64,000 nucleotides of DNA from Paracoccaceae bacterium (lineage in GTDB: Bacteria > Pseudomonadota > Alphaproteobacteria > Rhodobacterales > Rhodobacteraceae): NCBI GenBank assembly GCA_019911965.1, contig JAIOJF010000046.1, positions 1 through 64,000 on the forward strand, in the 5' to 3' direction. How positions within the stretch are numbered: position 1 is the stretch's first letter; each line of letters starts with the position of its first letter. The notes under the pieces were generated by a model that saw only the letters and a program-made list of their open reading frames with translations, searched no databases and had not been told where the DNA came from. Positions 45,624 through 53,952 of this stretch are shown in pieces. The translations under genes and the position numbers were made by a program.

Positions 45624-46538
45624 ATGAACTGGATTTCCAACTATGTCCGGCCCAAGATCAACTCGATCTTCTCGCGGCGCGAGACGCCGGACAACCTCTG
45701 GTCCAAATGCGATGAATGCGGCACCATGCTGTTTCACCGCGAGCTGAAGGAGGCGCAGAACGTCTGCCCGAGTTGCGATCACCACATGCTGATCGCGCCG
45801 CGAGAACGGTTCGAGACGCTGTTCGACGGCGGCGTCTTCACCGAGATCGAGGTGCCGAAGGCGCTGGCCGATCCCCTGCATTTCCGCGACCAGAAGAAAT
45901 ATCCAGAACGCCTGAAAACCGCGCAGCGCAATACCGGCGAGCCTGAGGCAATGCTGGTGGCAACCGGCGATATGGGCCGCGCCCCGGTGGTGATCGCCGG
46001 GCAGGATTTCAAGTTCATGGGCGGCTCGATGGGGATGCATGTCGGCAATGCCATCATCGCCGGGGTCAATTACGCGATTGCCCACAAACTGCCGTTCATC
46101 CTGTTTTCCGCCGCCGGGGGCGCGCGGATGCAGGAAGGGATCCTCAGCCTGATGCAGATGCCGCGCACCACCGTGGCGGTGCAGATGCTGAAAGAGGCAG
46201 GCCTGCCCTTCATCGTGGTGCTGACGCATCCGACGACCGGCGGCGTGACCGCCAGCTATGCCATGCTGGGCGATGTCCATATTGCCGAACCCAATGCCCT
46301 GATCGGCTTTGCCGGGGCGCGGGTGATCGAACAGACCATTCGCGAGAAACTGCCCGAAGGGTTCCAGCGTGCGGAATATCTGCTGGATCACGGCATGCTG
46401 GACCGGGTGACGCATCGCAAGGACCTGCGCGACGACCTGATCACCATCACCCGCATGCTGATGCGCCAGCCGCCGGCGGTGAAGGGCGATCTGCCGAAGC
46501 CCGAGGCCACCGCCCCAGCCGGGGATGCCGCTGAGTGA
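45624..46538 (+). CDS. accD: Acetyl-CoA carboxylase carboxyltransferase subunit beta
   Basis: 304 residues from ATG 45624. The N-terminal zinc ribbon has CDECG and CPSCD pairs. The carboxyltransferase core has MGGSMGMHVG, SAAGGARMQEGI and GFAGARVIEQTIREKLPEGFQ in family order (cited as GFAGARVIEQT and REKLPEGFQ). With AccA it transfers CO2 from biotin to acetyl-CoA in the first step of fatty acid synthesis. Its stop overlaps the folC start, the common accD-folC pair. The 209 bases upstream probably hold the promoter; I see no hairpin there. Confidence 0.97.
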   Translation: MNWISNYVRPKINSIFSRRETPDNLWSKCDECGTMLFHRELKEAQNVCPSCDHHMLIAPRERFETLFDGGVFTEIEVPKALADPLHFRDQKKYPERLKTAQRNTGEPEAMLVATGDMGRAPVVIAGQDFKFMGGSMGMHVGNAIIAGVNYAIAHKLPFILFSAAGGARMQEGILSLMQMPRTTVAVQMLKEAGLPFIVVLTHPTTGGVTASYAMLGDVHIAEPNALIGFAGARVIEQTIREKLPEGFQRAEYLLDHGMLDRVTHRKDLRDDLITITRMLMRQPPAVKGDLPKPEATAPAGDAAE

Positions 46539-47809
46539 GTGCCGCCAGCAGCGACATCATTCTTGAGCGGCTGATGGCGCTCCACCCCAAGATCATCGAC
46601 CTGGTGCTGGACCGGTTGCATCGCCTGCTGGCAGCGCTGGACCACCCTGAACGCGCCCTTCCGCCGGTGATCCATATCGCCGGTACCAATGGCAAGGGCT
46701 CCACCCAGGCGATGCTGCGGGCCGGGCTGGAACATGCCGGCAAGCGGGTGCATGCCTATACCTCGCCGCATCTGGCGCGGTTTCATGAGCGTATCCGTGT
46801 CGCCGGATCGCTGATTTCCGAGGCGGAATTGCAGGCGGTGCTGGAAGAATGCGAGGTGGCCAATGGCGGCACCCCGATCACCTATTTCGAGATCACCACC
46901 GCCGCCGCCTTCCTGGCCTTCACCCGCACGCCTGCCGATTACACATTGCTTGAGGTCGGCCTTGGCGGGCGGCTGGATGCGACCAACGTGATCGACCGAC
47001 CGGCATTGACGATCATCACCCCGGTCTCGATCGACCATCAGCAATATCTGGGCAATACATTGCCCGAGATTGCCGGTGAAAAGGCGGGTATCCTGAAGCG
47101 TGGTGTGGCCTGCATCGTCGGCCCGCAGGAAGATGACGCGCTGGAGGTGATCGAGGCGAAGGCGGCGCGGCTTGGTGCGCCCTTGCTGATCCACGGCCAG
47201 CACTGGCATGTGGCCGAGGAACGCGGACGCCTGATCTATCAGGATGAAAACGGCCTTCTGGACCTGCCGCCGCCAAACCTGATGGGGGCGCACCAGTTCC
47301 AGAATGCCGGTGCCGCCATCGCCGCCCTGCGGCATCTGGGTTATGGCGAGGACGTGGCCGAGGCCGCGATCACCCGCGCCGAATGGCCCGCCCGGATGCA
47401 GCGGCTGGTTCGCGGGCCGCTGATCGACCTGGCCCCCAAGGCCGAGATCTGGCTGGACGGCGGCCATAATCCGGCCTGCGGCGCGGCACTGGCGGAAACC
47501 CTGACGCGGTTGCCAAAGCGCCCCTTGCACATGATCGTCGGGATGCTGAACACCAAGGATATCGCCGGTTACCTGCGCCCGCTGGCGGGGATGGCGCAAA
47601 CCCTGCAAGGCATCAGCATCCCCGGCGAAAAGGCGACCCTCAGTGCCGCCGAAACCGTTGCCGCCGCAAGCGCCGCCGGGTTTCAGGCCCGTGAGGCCGA
47701 CAGCATGGTGGCGGCAATCGGCAGAATCGTGCAGGATGACCCGACCGCGCGGATCCTGATCTGCGGTTCGCTCTACCTCGCCGGGAATGTGCTGCGCGAG
47801 AACGGCTGA
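46535..47809 (+). CDS. folC: Bifunctional folylpolyglutamate/dihydrofolate synthase
   Basis: 424 residues starting at GTG 46535, overlapping accD by four bases (GTGA). Mur-ligase family: P-loop GTNGKGSTQAML near residue 49, YTSPHLARFHERIRV and a conserved VGLGGRLDATNV, plus SIDHQQYLG. It adds glutamate to dihydropteroate and extends folate tails. The accD-folC overlap is a widespread arrangement. Weak start codon use may keep it below accD expression. Confidence 0.96.
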   Translation: MSAASSDIILERLMALHPKIIDLVLDRLHRLLAALDHPERALPPVIHIAGTNGKGSTQAMLRAGLEHAGKRVHAYTSPHLARFHERIRVAGSLISEAELQAVLEECEVANGGTPITYFEITTAAAFLAFTRTPADYTLLEVGLGGRLDATNVIDRPALTIITPVSIDHQQYLGNTLPEIAGEKAGILKRGVACIVGPQEDDALEVIEAKAARLGAPLLIHGQHWHVAEERGRLIYQDENGLLDLPPPNLMGAHQFQNAGAAIAALRHLGYGEDVAEAAITRAEWPARMQRLVRGPLIDLAPKAEIWLDGGHNPACGAALAETLTRLPKRPLHMIVGMLNTKDIAGYLRPLAGMAQTLQGISIPGEKATLSAAETVAAASAAGFQAREADSMVAAIGRIVQDDPTARILICGSLYLAGNVLRENG

Positions 47810-47848
47810 ACCCGGCATCCTTTGCGCGGGACTTGGAAAGGGACAGAT

Positions 47849-49066
47849 ATGCACCGACGCTCTTTCCTGACCGGCCTGGCAGCAGGGGCGACCGGCGCGT
47901 TTCTGCCCTGGCACGGCGCGCAGGCGGGTGGCGCAACGCTTCGGGGCTATCTCAGAACCAACTGGAGCCGTGATCCCTGGTCGTTCGGGTCTTATTCCTA
48001 TGTCGCGAAAGGGGCGGCGCAGCGTGATCGCGCGGTTGTCGGCGCACCCGTTGCCGGGCGGGTGTTTTTCGCAGGCGAGGCGGTTCATCCGACCTATAAC
48101 TCCACCGTTCATGCCGCCTATGAAAGCGGCGAGGCGGTCGGGCGTGACGTGGCGGGCGACCATTCCGGGCATGTCGCGGTGATCGGGGCGGGCGTCAGCG
48201 GCCTGGCCGCCGCGCAGGCGCTTTCGGCCAAGGGGCGCAAGGTGACTGTTTTCGAGGCACGGGACCGTATCGGCGGGCGGGTCTGGACCAGCAATTCCTT
48301 TGGCATCCCGCTCGATCTGGGGGCAAGCTGGATTCACGGAACCAGCCGCAATCCGGTTGCAAAACTTGCGCGCAAGGCGAATGCCAGGACCGTTGCCACC
48401 GACGATTCCTATATTGCGCGCGGTGGCGATGGCCGGCGGATCAGCGAGGACGATGTGCCGGACTGGCTGGATGCGGTAACGCTTTATCAGCACGAGGCCG
48501 GTGCGGATCGCTCGGAAATCAACCTGTCCGCCTACGAGGCCGAACCGGAATATGACGGCGACGAGGTGATCTTTCCGAACGGATACCAGGGCATCCTCGG
48601 CGCACTTGGCGGCAGCTACGAGGTGCGGCTTGCCTCGCCCGTCACCGCGATTACCTATGGCGACGGCGGTGTCACCCTTGCCGTTAGGGGCGAACAACAC
48701 CTTTTCGACGCGGTTGTCGTGACCCTGCCGCTGGGCGTTCTGAAAAACAAGGCGGTCAGCTTCAGCCCGCCGTTGCCCGCCGACAAGCAGGCCGCGATTG
48801 CGCGGCTGGGCATGGGAACCCTCGACAAGTTCTACCTTCTGTATGACCGGCCGTTCTGGGACAAGGATGTCACCTGGATCGGCACGCCTGAAAACGGCCT
48901 GCCGCGCGGGCAGTTCAGCGAATGGCTCAATTTCTACAAATATATCGGTCAGCCCATCATCATGGCGTTCAATGGCGGCCCGCCCGCGCTTCGCCTTGCC
49001 GCGGAGCCTGACGAAAAGCTGGTGCAGGCGGCGCAGCAGACATTGGCGCGGGCCTATCCGGGCTGA
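47849..49066 (+). CDS. Tat-exported flavin amine oxidase with circularly permuted block order
   Basis: 405 residues from ATG 47849. It starts with a Tat signal, [14 protein letters not shown]. Residues 37-51 ([15 protein letters not shown]) and 74-94 ([18 protein letters not shown]) are the blocks that normally end a monoamine-oxidase-type protein. Only after them comes the FAD Rossmann start, [14 protein letters not shown] (about 109-122), followed by Glu136, GGRVW (142-146) and GASWIHG (158-164), which normally come first. The protein stops at TLARAYPG, where a linear homologue would run on into the W-x-DP-x-GSYS block. All blocks occur once, so this is a permutation, not a fusion. Substrate unknown; periplasmic. 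Confidence 0.85.
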   Translation: MHRRSFLTGLAAGATGAFLPWHGAQAGGATLRGYLRTNWSRDPWSFGSYSYVAKGAAQRDRAVVGAPVAGRVFFAGEAVHPTYNSTVHAAYESGEAVGRDVAGDHSGHVAVIGAGVSGLAAAQALSAKGRKVTVFEARDRIGGRVWTSNSFGIPLDLGASWIHGTSRNPVAKLARKANARTVATDDSYIARGGDGRRISEDDVPDWLDAVTLYQHEAGADRSEINLSAYEAEPEYDGDEVIFPNGYQGILGALGGSYEVRLASPVTAITYGDGGVTLAVRGEQHLFDAVVVTLPLGVLKNKAVSFSPPLPADKQAAIARLGMGTLDKFYLLYDRPFWDKDVTWIGTPENGLPRGQFSEWLNFYKYIGQPIIMAFNGGPPALRLAAEPDEKLVQAAQQTLARAYPG

Positions 49067-49139
49067 AGCGCCCCACTTGCCGGGCTTGTACCCGGGGCCC
49101 CATATAGTGTATTGCCCGCGCCCTGACCGGAGATCAATC

Positions 49140-50288
49140 ATGACCGCCATCACCCCCGATTTGCTGACGATCCCACGCAAGGACGCGCCGGGCCTGGCGA
49201 ACCTTGTCGGCCTGACCCGTGAGGGGCTGCACGCCGCCCTGATCGCCGCCGGCACGCCCGAGGCGCAGGCGAAGATGCGCACCGGGCAGGTCTGGCAATG
49301 GATCTACCAGAAGGGTGTCAGCGATTTTGGGCTGATGACCAACCTTGCCAAGCCGTTCCGCGCCCTGCTGGCCGACAATTTCGTGATCGAGCGGCCCGAG
49401 ATCGTGGTGAAACAGGTCTCCGACGACGGCACGCGCAAATACCTTTTGCGGATCGCCGGGGGCCACGAGGTCGAGACCGTCTATATCCCCGAGGAAGATC
49501 GCGGCACGCTGTGCGTTTCCAGTCAGGTGGGCTGTACGCTGACCTGTTCGTTCTGCCATACCGGCACGCAGAAACTGGTGCGCAACCTGACGGCGGCGGA
49601 AATCGTCGGGCAGATTCTGGTGGCGCGGGACGATCTGGGCGAATGGCCGAAGCCGGGGCGCAATCCCAAGGATGAAACCAGGCTGTTGTCCAATATCGTG
49701 CTGATGGGCATGGGCGAGCCGTTGTACAATTTCGAGAACGTCCGCGATGCGATGAAGATCGCGATGGACCCCGAGGGGATTTCACTGTCGCGGCGGCGGA
49801 TCACGCTGTCCACCTCGGGTGTGGTGCCGGAAATCGCCCGCGCCGGGGAAGAAATCGGCTGCCAGTTGGCGATTTCCTTTCACGCCACCGATGACGCGAC
49901 GCGCGACAGGCTGGTGCCGATCAACAAGCGCTGGAATATCGAGGCGTTGCTGGCGGCGCTGAAGGACTATCCCCGGCTGTCGAACTCGGAGCGGATCACG
50001 TTTGAATACGTGATGCTGAAAGGCGTGAACGACAGTGACGAGGACGCGCGGCGGCTGGTGAAGCTGATCGAAGGCATCCCGGCCAAGATCAACCTGATCC
50101 CGTTCAACGAATGGCCCGGCGCGCCCTATGAACGCTCCTCGGGCAACCGCATCCACGCGTTTGCCGATATCATCTACCACGCCGGTTACGCCTCGCCGAT
50201 CCGCAAGCCGCGGGGCGAGGATATCATGGCCGCCTGCGGGCAGTTGAAATCCGAGACCGAACGGGGGCGGCGGGACAAGGTGCGGTAG
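49140..50288 (+). CDS. rlmN: Dual-specificity 23S rRNA A2503/tRNA A37 C2-methyltransferase RlmN
   Basis: 382 residues from ATG 49140. Radical SAM cysteines C-x3-C-x2-C are in [25 protein letters not shown] and [11 protein letters not shown] are family blocks. A C-terminal cysteine is in [11 protein letters not shown], the position of the methyl-carrying cysteine. An N-terminal helical domain has [15 protein letters not shown]. It methylates A2503 of 23S rRNA. Resistance enzyme Cfr is related, but this is the housekeeping form by length and context. It starts 73 bases after the amine oxidase. Confidence 0.96.
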   Translation: MTAITPDLLTIPRKDAPGLANLVGLTREGLHAALIAAGTPEAQAKMRTGQVWQWIYQKGVSDFGLMTNLAKPFRALLADNFVIERPEIVVKQVSDDGTRKYLLRIAGGHEVETVYIPEEDRGTLCVSSQVGCTLTCSFCHTGTQKLVRNLTAAEIVGQILVARDDLGEWPKPGRNPKDETRLLSNIVLMGMGEPLYNFENVRDAMKIAMDPEGISLSRRRITLSTSGVVPEIARAGEEIGCQLAISFHATDDATRDRLVPINKRWNIEALLAALKDYPRLSNSERITFEYVMLKGVNDSDEDARRLVKLIEGIPAKINLIPFNEWPGAPYERSSGNRIHAFADIIYHAGYASPIRKPRGEDIMAACGQLKSETERGRRDKVR

Positions 50289-50362
50289 ACGCAGCCCCCA
50301 CTTCCGCTACGCCCGCGAATCCGCTACAATGCCGCCATCAATGGCCCGTTCAGAGGTACAAG

Positions 50363-50860
50363 ATGCAGGCTTTCATTCGGATCATCGTCGTCCTGGCGCT
50401 GGCGCTGGGCATCAATGCCTGTTCCAAGTTCAAGCGTTACGACGGCCCCGAGGTCACCCGCGTGGTGATCCTGAAATCCACCCGCAGGATGTATCTGATG
50501 CATGGCGAGGAGGCGCTGAAAGTCTACGAGGTTGACCTCGGCTTCGCCCCCGATGGCCACAAGGAATTTGAAGGCGACGGGCGCACCCCGGAAGGCAGCT
50601 ACCTGATCGACCGGCGCAATCCGCGCAGCGATTTCCACCTGAGCCTCGGCATCAACTATCCCAACGAGGCGGATATCGAAAACGCCCGCAAGGCCGGGAA
50701 GTCTCCGGGCGGGGATATCTTCATCCACGGCGGCCCGCGCCTGTTCCGCGACAAGAAGCGCGACGACTGGACCGCCGGCTGCATCTCGGTCTCCAACAAG
50801 GAGATCGAGGAGATTTACGCGATGGTGCGCGACGGCACGCCGATCGACATTTTCCCGTAA
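50363..50860 (+). CDS. L,D-transpeptidase (YkuD) lipoprotein
   Basis: 165 residues. Lipobox LALGINAC with Cys20 as lipidation site, so a membrane-anchored periplasmic protein. The YkuD catalytic domain (about 30-165) has GRTPEGSYLIDRRN, IHGGP and the active-site DDWTAGCISVSNKEIEEIY with the catalytic cysteine in TAGC (the usual S-x-G-C has Thr-Ala here). These enzymes make 3-3 crosslinks in peptidoglycan or attach proteins to it. A second YkuD gene is 1.7 kb away. Confidence 0.9.
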   Translation: MQAFIRIIVVLALALGINACSKFKRYDGPEVTRVVILKSTRRMYLMHGEEALKVYEVDLGFAPDGHKEFEGDGRTPEGSYLIDRRNPRSDFHLSLGINYPNEADIENARKAGKSPGGDIFIHGGPRLFRDKKRDDWTAGCISVSNKEIEEIYAMVRDGTPIDIFP

Positions 50861-51005
50861 GGCCCACCGATAGTCTCATGAATTGAATTCGCCTCAGGGT
50901 TTTGTTAACCTGCGGCCCTGTCGAGATGCGCCGTGCCTTGCCGGCATACCTGATAACCATCGCCGGCCGGTTGATGCCTCTCATTGATCTGAAGGAGATT
51001 TCCCG

Positions 51006-51905
51006 GTGCGGTTTTCACATTTCCTGGCAGCCCTTGCCCTGACCACCTTCGCCGCCGGTGCGGCGCTGGCGGATCGTGGCTACATGTTCAACTTCATCGG
51101 GCCGTCGGGGGCCGGCAAGTCCACGCTGATCATGGTTCTGATCAACGATCTGGGCAAGCCGCGGCGGATATCGCTGAATTCCGGGCAGGACGGCGCGGTT
51201 TTCGGCCATCTTGAGGATCGCAAGCTGTTCGTGGTGGATGAAAAGAACCGCGAGGTGATTGATGTCGGCGCGATGATGGGGGCCTATCGCGGATCGGGCA
51301 TGGCCGGTGCTGCCGGTTCTGCCAGCGGCTCGATGGCCGCGCTGGATGCCGTGCAGGAGCAGATGCGCGAGAAGCTGGAAGAGATGCTGGCGCAGATGCC
51401 CGAAGACCAGCGCCCGATGGCGCGCAAGATGCTGGAAAAGCAGTTCGGCCTGAAACCGAAGAAGGCCGAGCCTGCCCCGACCGCTGGCAACGGTGCCGGT
51501 ATGGAAGTGACCGAGACCGGACAGGTGAAGATCGAAAACGGAATGGAACAGCACCTGATCGTGATTTCGGTCGATGGCCGGCCGGTCAGCGAGGTCTGGG
51601 TGACGGACCCGGACAATGTCGAAGGTGGTCAGGTGATGATCGACGCGATGGCCGGTCTGGGCGGGCTGTTCGACGAGGTGGTCGGCGATGCGATGCCGGG
51701 CGGCAAGGGCAAAGGCAAGGGGCCGGGCATGAACACCTTTGAATTCGCCCGCCAGATGGCGCGGCTGAACCGCTTTCCTATCAGCACCACAGACCTGGAG
51801 GACGACGAGACCTTCACGCTGGAAAGCGCCGCTGAACGCGATCTGGACCCTGATGCGTTCGAGCCGCCAAAGGGCTATCGCCTGCGCACGATGCCTGGCG
51901 GTTAA
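51006..51905 (+). CDS. Secreted protein with a Walker A-like motif, function unknown
   Basis: 299 residues from GTG 51006 with AAGGAG eight bases upstream. The signal peptide ends at AALA (about residue 22). A perfect P-loop pattern, GPSGAGKST, is at 32-40, and LFVVDE at 74-79 resembles a Walker B, but the protein is predicted periplasmic, where ATP is scarce. The surrounding beta strands (RRISLNSGQ, EQHLIVISVDGRPVSEVWV) resemble the DUF4412 fold of outer-membrane-associated proteins, and a Gly/Lys-rich tract (GGKGKGKGPG) lies near 235. A helical stretch (about 105-150) may be a coiled coil. The motif may be fortuitous. Confidence 0.7.
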   Translation: MRFSHFLAALALTTFAAGAALADRGYMFNFIGPSGAGKSTLIMVLINDLGKPRRISLNSGQDGAVFGHLEDRKLFVVDEKNREVIDVGAMMGAYRGSGMAGAAGSASGSMAALDAVQEQMREKLEEMLAQMPEDQRPMARKMLEKQFGLKPKKAEPAPTAGNGAGMEVTETGQVKIENGMEQHLIVISVDGRPVSEVWVTDPDNVEGGQVMIDAMAGLGGLFDEVVGDAMPGGKGKGKGPGMNTFEFARQMARLNRFPISTTDLEDDETFTLESAAERDLDPDAFEPPKGYRLRTMPGG

Positions 51906-51923
51906 GCGTGCCCGGGGTCAGGC

Positions 51924-52430
51924 TCAGCTTCCGAAAATCTGTGTCCACCAGATCTTGCCGCCGGGTTCCTGATACCACGACAGGCCCATGAAACGGGCAT
52001 CGGGGTTCATGATCACGTCGCGGGTGGCCGGGTCGCTCATCCAGGCGGCCAGGGTCTCGACATCGCTTTCAAAGGTTTCCGAGATATTCTCGCCCAGCAT
52101 CACGCCGGGATAACCGGCGCGCGCCACCCGGTCGATCGGCGACGAGCCGTCCGATCCGAAATGCCAGGGCCGGTTCTGGATCGACATGTCACGCGAATGC
52201 GTCGCCGCCGCCGCGGTCAGTTCGGCCGACAATTCCAGCGGCTGCAATCCGCTGGCCACGCGCAGCGCATTGACGGAATCGAGCATGCGGTACGGGATCT
52301 TGTTGCTCTCGAATACGCCGATGCGGAACACGCCCCGTCCCGGACCGTTGGTCGAGCCGTCTCCCGTGCAGGCCGACAGGGCAAACAGGGAAAGAAACAG
52401 GCTAATGATCAGGCGTGTCATTTTTGTCAT
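51924..52430 (-). CDS. CAP-domain (SCP/PR-1) lipoprotein
   Basis: 168 residues. Lipobox LFALSAC (Cys about residue 21). The CAP domain (about 45-168) has VNALRVASGLQPLELSAEL, AATHSRDMSIQN, GENISETF (equivalent to the CAP G-E-N motif) and DVIMNPDARFMGLSWY. Role of bacterial CAP proteins is unclear (binding of glycans or metal proposed). It is divergent from the YkuD gene at 52597 and convergent with the P-loop secreted protein. Surface-exposed or periplasmic location expected. Confidence 0.87.
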   Translation of the reverse strand: MTKMTRLIISLFLSLFALSACTGDGSTNGPGRGVFRIGVFESNKIPYRMLDSVNALRVASGLQPLELSAELTAAAATHSRDMSIQNRPWHFGSDGSSPIDRVARAGYPGVMLGENISETFESDVETLAAWMSDPATRDVIMNPDARFMGLSWYQEPGGKIWWTQIFGS

Positions 52431-52596
52431 ACCATCCAGGATGCGTTCGCTGCCAATCCCTAACCGCTACGGCACGGTCTTTCAAATAATAGCCACAGGC
52501 GATACGAAAGATAACGCGACTTTGAATTGAAACTGAGGCTTTCGGGCAATATCCCGGCCTCGGGAACCGCACATGAACCCGCCGATGGAGTTTACC

Positions 52597-53205
52597 GTGA
52601 AAAACCAGAAACCTGCCATGCTTAGCCGCCGCGCCTTCAACCGCTCGCTGCTTGCCGGTGCCGGCACACTGGCCGTCGGGCTGCCTGCCACCGCCTGGGC
52701 CGAAGATGAAATCGAGATGGAGCATGACGTTACCGAGACGGTAAAGCACAATCTGTCCAGTTTTTCCTCGAAAACCTGGCAACCCTATTTCGACAATCTG
52801 CGCAACGGCGCGATCCTTGTCGATACCACGTCGCGGGCGCTGCATTACTGGTCGTCGGACGAATCACTCTACAAGCTCTATCCGACAAGCGTGCCGGTTT
52901 CCGAAGAACTGACACGCCGGGGGCGCACCTCGATCGTGCAAAAGGTGGTTGGCCCGGAATGGCGCCCGACCCCGGCGATGAAGCGGCGAAACCCCGAATG
53001 GCCGGATTATGTCGGCCCGGGCGAGGACAATCCGCTTGGAACGCACGCAATGTATCTCGGATGGCAATATTACCGCATTCATGGCACGAACGACACACGC
53101 AAGATCGGTCGCCGCTCGTCCAATGGTTGCATCGGTCTGTACAACGAACACATTGCCGAACTGTTCGAGCTGGCCAAGGTCGGCACACAGGTGTTGCTTA
53201 TTTAA
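52597..53205 (+). CDS. L,D-transpeptidase (YkuD), Tat-exported
   Basis: 202 residues from GTG 52597, six bases after GGAG; an ATG at 52573 has no such site. Tat-type signal SRRAFNRSLLAGAG cleaved near AWA. The YkuD region has RAHYWSSDES-like strands (here RALHYWSSDE), YRIHGTND and the catalytic RRSSNGCIGLYN with Ser-x-Gly-Cys. It makes or edits 3-3 peptidoglycan crosslinks in the periplasm. It is of the ErfK/YbiS type and longer than the lipoprotein YkuD upstream. Two identical 59-residue peptide genes follow. Confidence 0.88.
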   Translation: MKNQKPAMLSRRAFNRSLLAGAGTLAVGLPATAWAEDEIEMEHDVTETVKHNLSSFSSKTWQPYFDNLRNGAILVDTTSRALHYWSSDESLYKLYPTSVPVSEELTRRGRTSIVQKVVGPEWRPTPAMKRRNPEWPDYVGPGEDNPLGTHAMYLGWQYYRIHGTNDTRKIGRRSSNGCIGLYNEHIAELFELAKVGTQVLLI

Positions 53206-53363
53206 CGACATTGCAGGAAACCTGCGATCCCGGCCCCGGCAGAGGCATTGCAATTGAAAATGTATGCTGGTTAGAAATGGGGACGAGGTACAGTCTTGGG
53301 TGCATGTCGTTGGGTTCCAAATACCTTGACCCGCAAAACGACAGGCAATTTTTGGAGGATAAC

Positions 53364-53543
53364 ATGAAATCACTCGCTCTGGCAGCCGCCATCTCGCTCG
53401 CCGCCACGTCGGCTTTCGCTGGCTCCTACGTCGCTCCGGTGATGGAGCCCGTAGTGGTTGAAGAAGCCGCGTCTTCGTCTTCGGGCGGCGGTGTTCTGGT
53501 TCCGCTGATCGCGCTTCTGGTCATCTGGGCCGCCACGCGCTAA
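53364..53543 (+). CDS. Small secreted/membrane peptide, copy 1 (59 residues)
   Basis: 59 residues. Signal peptide of 19 residues ending at TSAFA, then a short acidic/valine region (EPVVVEEAASSSSGGG), and a C-terminal hydrophobic helix (VLVPLIALLVIWAATR) that could anchor it. Preceded by GGAGGATAACATG. The encoded peptide is identical to copy 2 at 53715, although eight codons differ at the third base. Micro-proteins of this shape (signal peptide, small SSS-GGG linker, terminal helix) are common in Rhodobacterales, sometimes mis-annotated as ferrochelatase. Function unknown. Confidence 0.9.
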   Translation: MKSLALAAAISLAATSAFAGSYVAPVMEPVVVEEAASSSSGGGVLVPLIALLVIWAATR

Positions 53544-53572
53544 GCGATCCCGCTTCGGCAGGATAAAGTTGT

Positions 53573-53602
53573 GGAAAGGCAGCGGCTTACCGCTGCCTTT
53601 TC
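53573..53602 (+). terminator. Intrinsic terminator after peptide copy 1
   Basis: GGAAAGGCAGCGG-CTTA-CCGCTGCCTTTTCC: a 12-bp stem with four-base loop and T-tract, 30 bases after the stop. Nearly the same hairpin follows copy 2, so the duplication includes the terminator. Confidence 0.85.
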
Positions 53603-53714
53603 CATTTCCGGATCAGCGTTTCCGGACTGTTGACAGGGCTTGTGTACCGGGTCGGTTTCGGGGTAAACTCCACGGGCTATTTACGCCGCAAGGCAATTAT
53701 CTCAGGAGGATAAC

Positions 53715-53894
53715 ATGAAGTCACTCGCACTCGCCGCCGCTATCTCGCTCGCCGCCACGTCGGCTTTCGCTGGCTCCTACGTCGCTCCGGTGATGGAGCC
53801 CGTCGTGGTTGAAGAAGCCGCCTCTTCGTCTTCGGGCGGTGGTGTTCTGGTTCCGCTGATCGCGCTTCTGGTCATCTGGGCCGCCACGCGCTAA
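53715..53894 (+). CDS. Small secreted/membrane peptide, copy 2 (identical protein)
   Basis: 59 residues, identical at every position to copy 1 and read here by hand. Compared with copy 1, eight codons differ, all at synonymous third positions (for example AAA/AAG, GTA/GTC and GGC/GGT). The 5' leader also matches in part (CCGCAA, GGCAATT and GGAGGATAACATG). A TTGACA hexamer lies at 53631-53636, but no good -10 is at standard spacing. Such synonymous-only divergence means the protein sequence is under strong purifying selection after an old duplication. Confidence 0.9.
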   Translation: MKSLALAAAISLAATSAFAGSYVAPVMEPVVVEEAASSSSGGGVLVPLIALLVIWAATR

Positions 53895-53918
53895 GGCGCA
53901 GGCTCGCGAAAAGATTGC

Positions 53919-53947
53919 GGAAAGGCAGCGGCAATCGCTGCCTTTTT
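53919..53947 (+). terminator. Intrinsic terminator after peptide copy 2
   Basis: GGAAAGGCAGCG-GCAAT-CGCTGCCTTTTTG: 10-bp stem with T5 tail, 25 bases after the stop of copy 2 and similar to the one after copy 1. It also faces the convergent SDR gene. Confidence 0.85.
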
Positions 53948-53952
53948 GCGTT

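Noticed and set aside
46388-49282. 964-codon open frame on the minus strand across folC and the amine oxidase gene
   Set aside because: It lies fully opposite well-supported genes, has low-complexity, arginine/glutamine-rich translation with no motifs and no ribosome site; it is a by-product of high-GC codon bias.
49140-50288. Cfr-type antibiotic resistance methyltransferase
   Set aside because: Length, N-terminal region and housekeeping context fit RlmN; no mobile element nearby.
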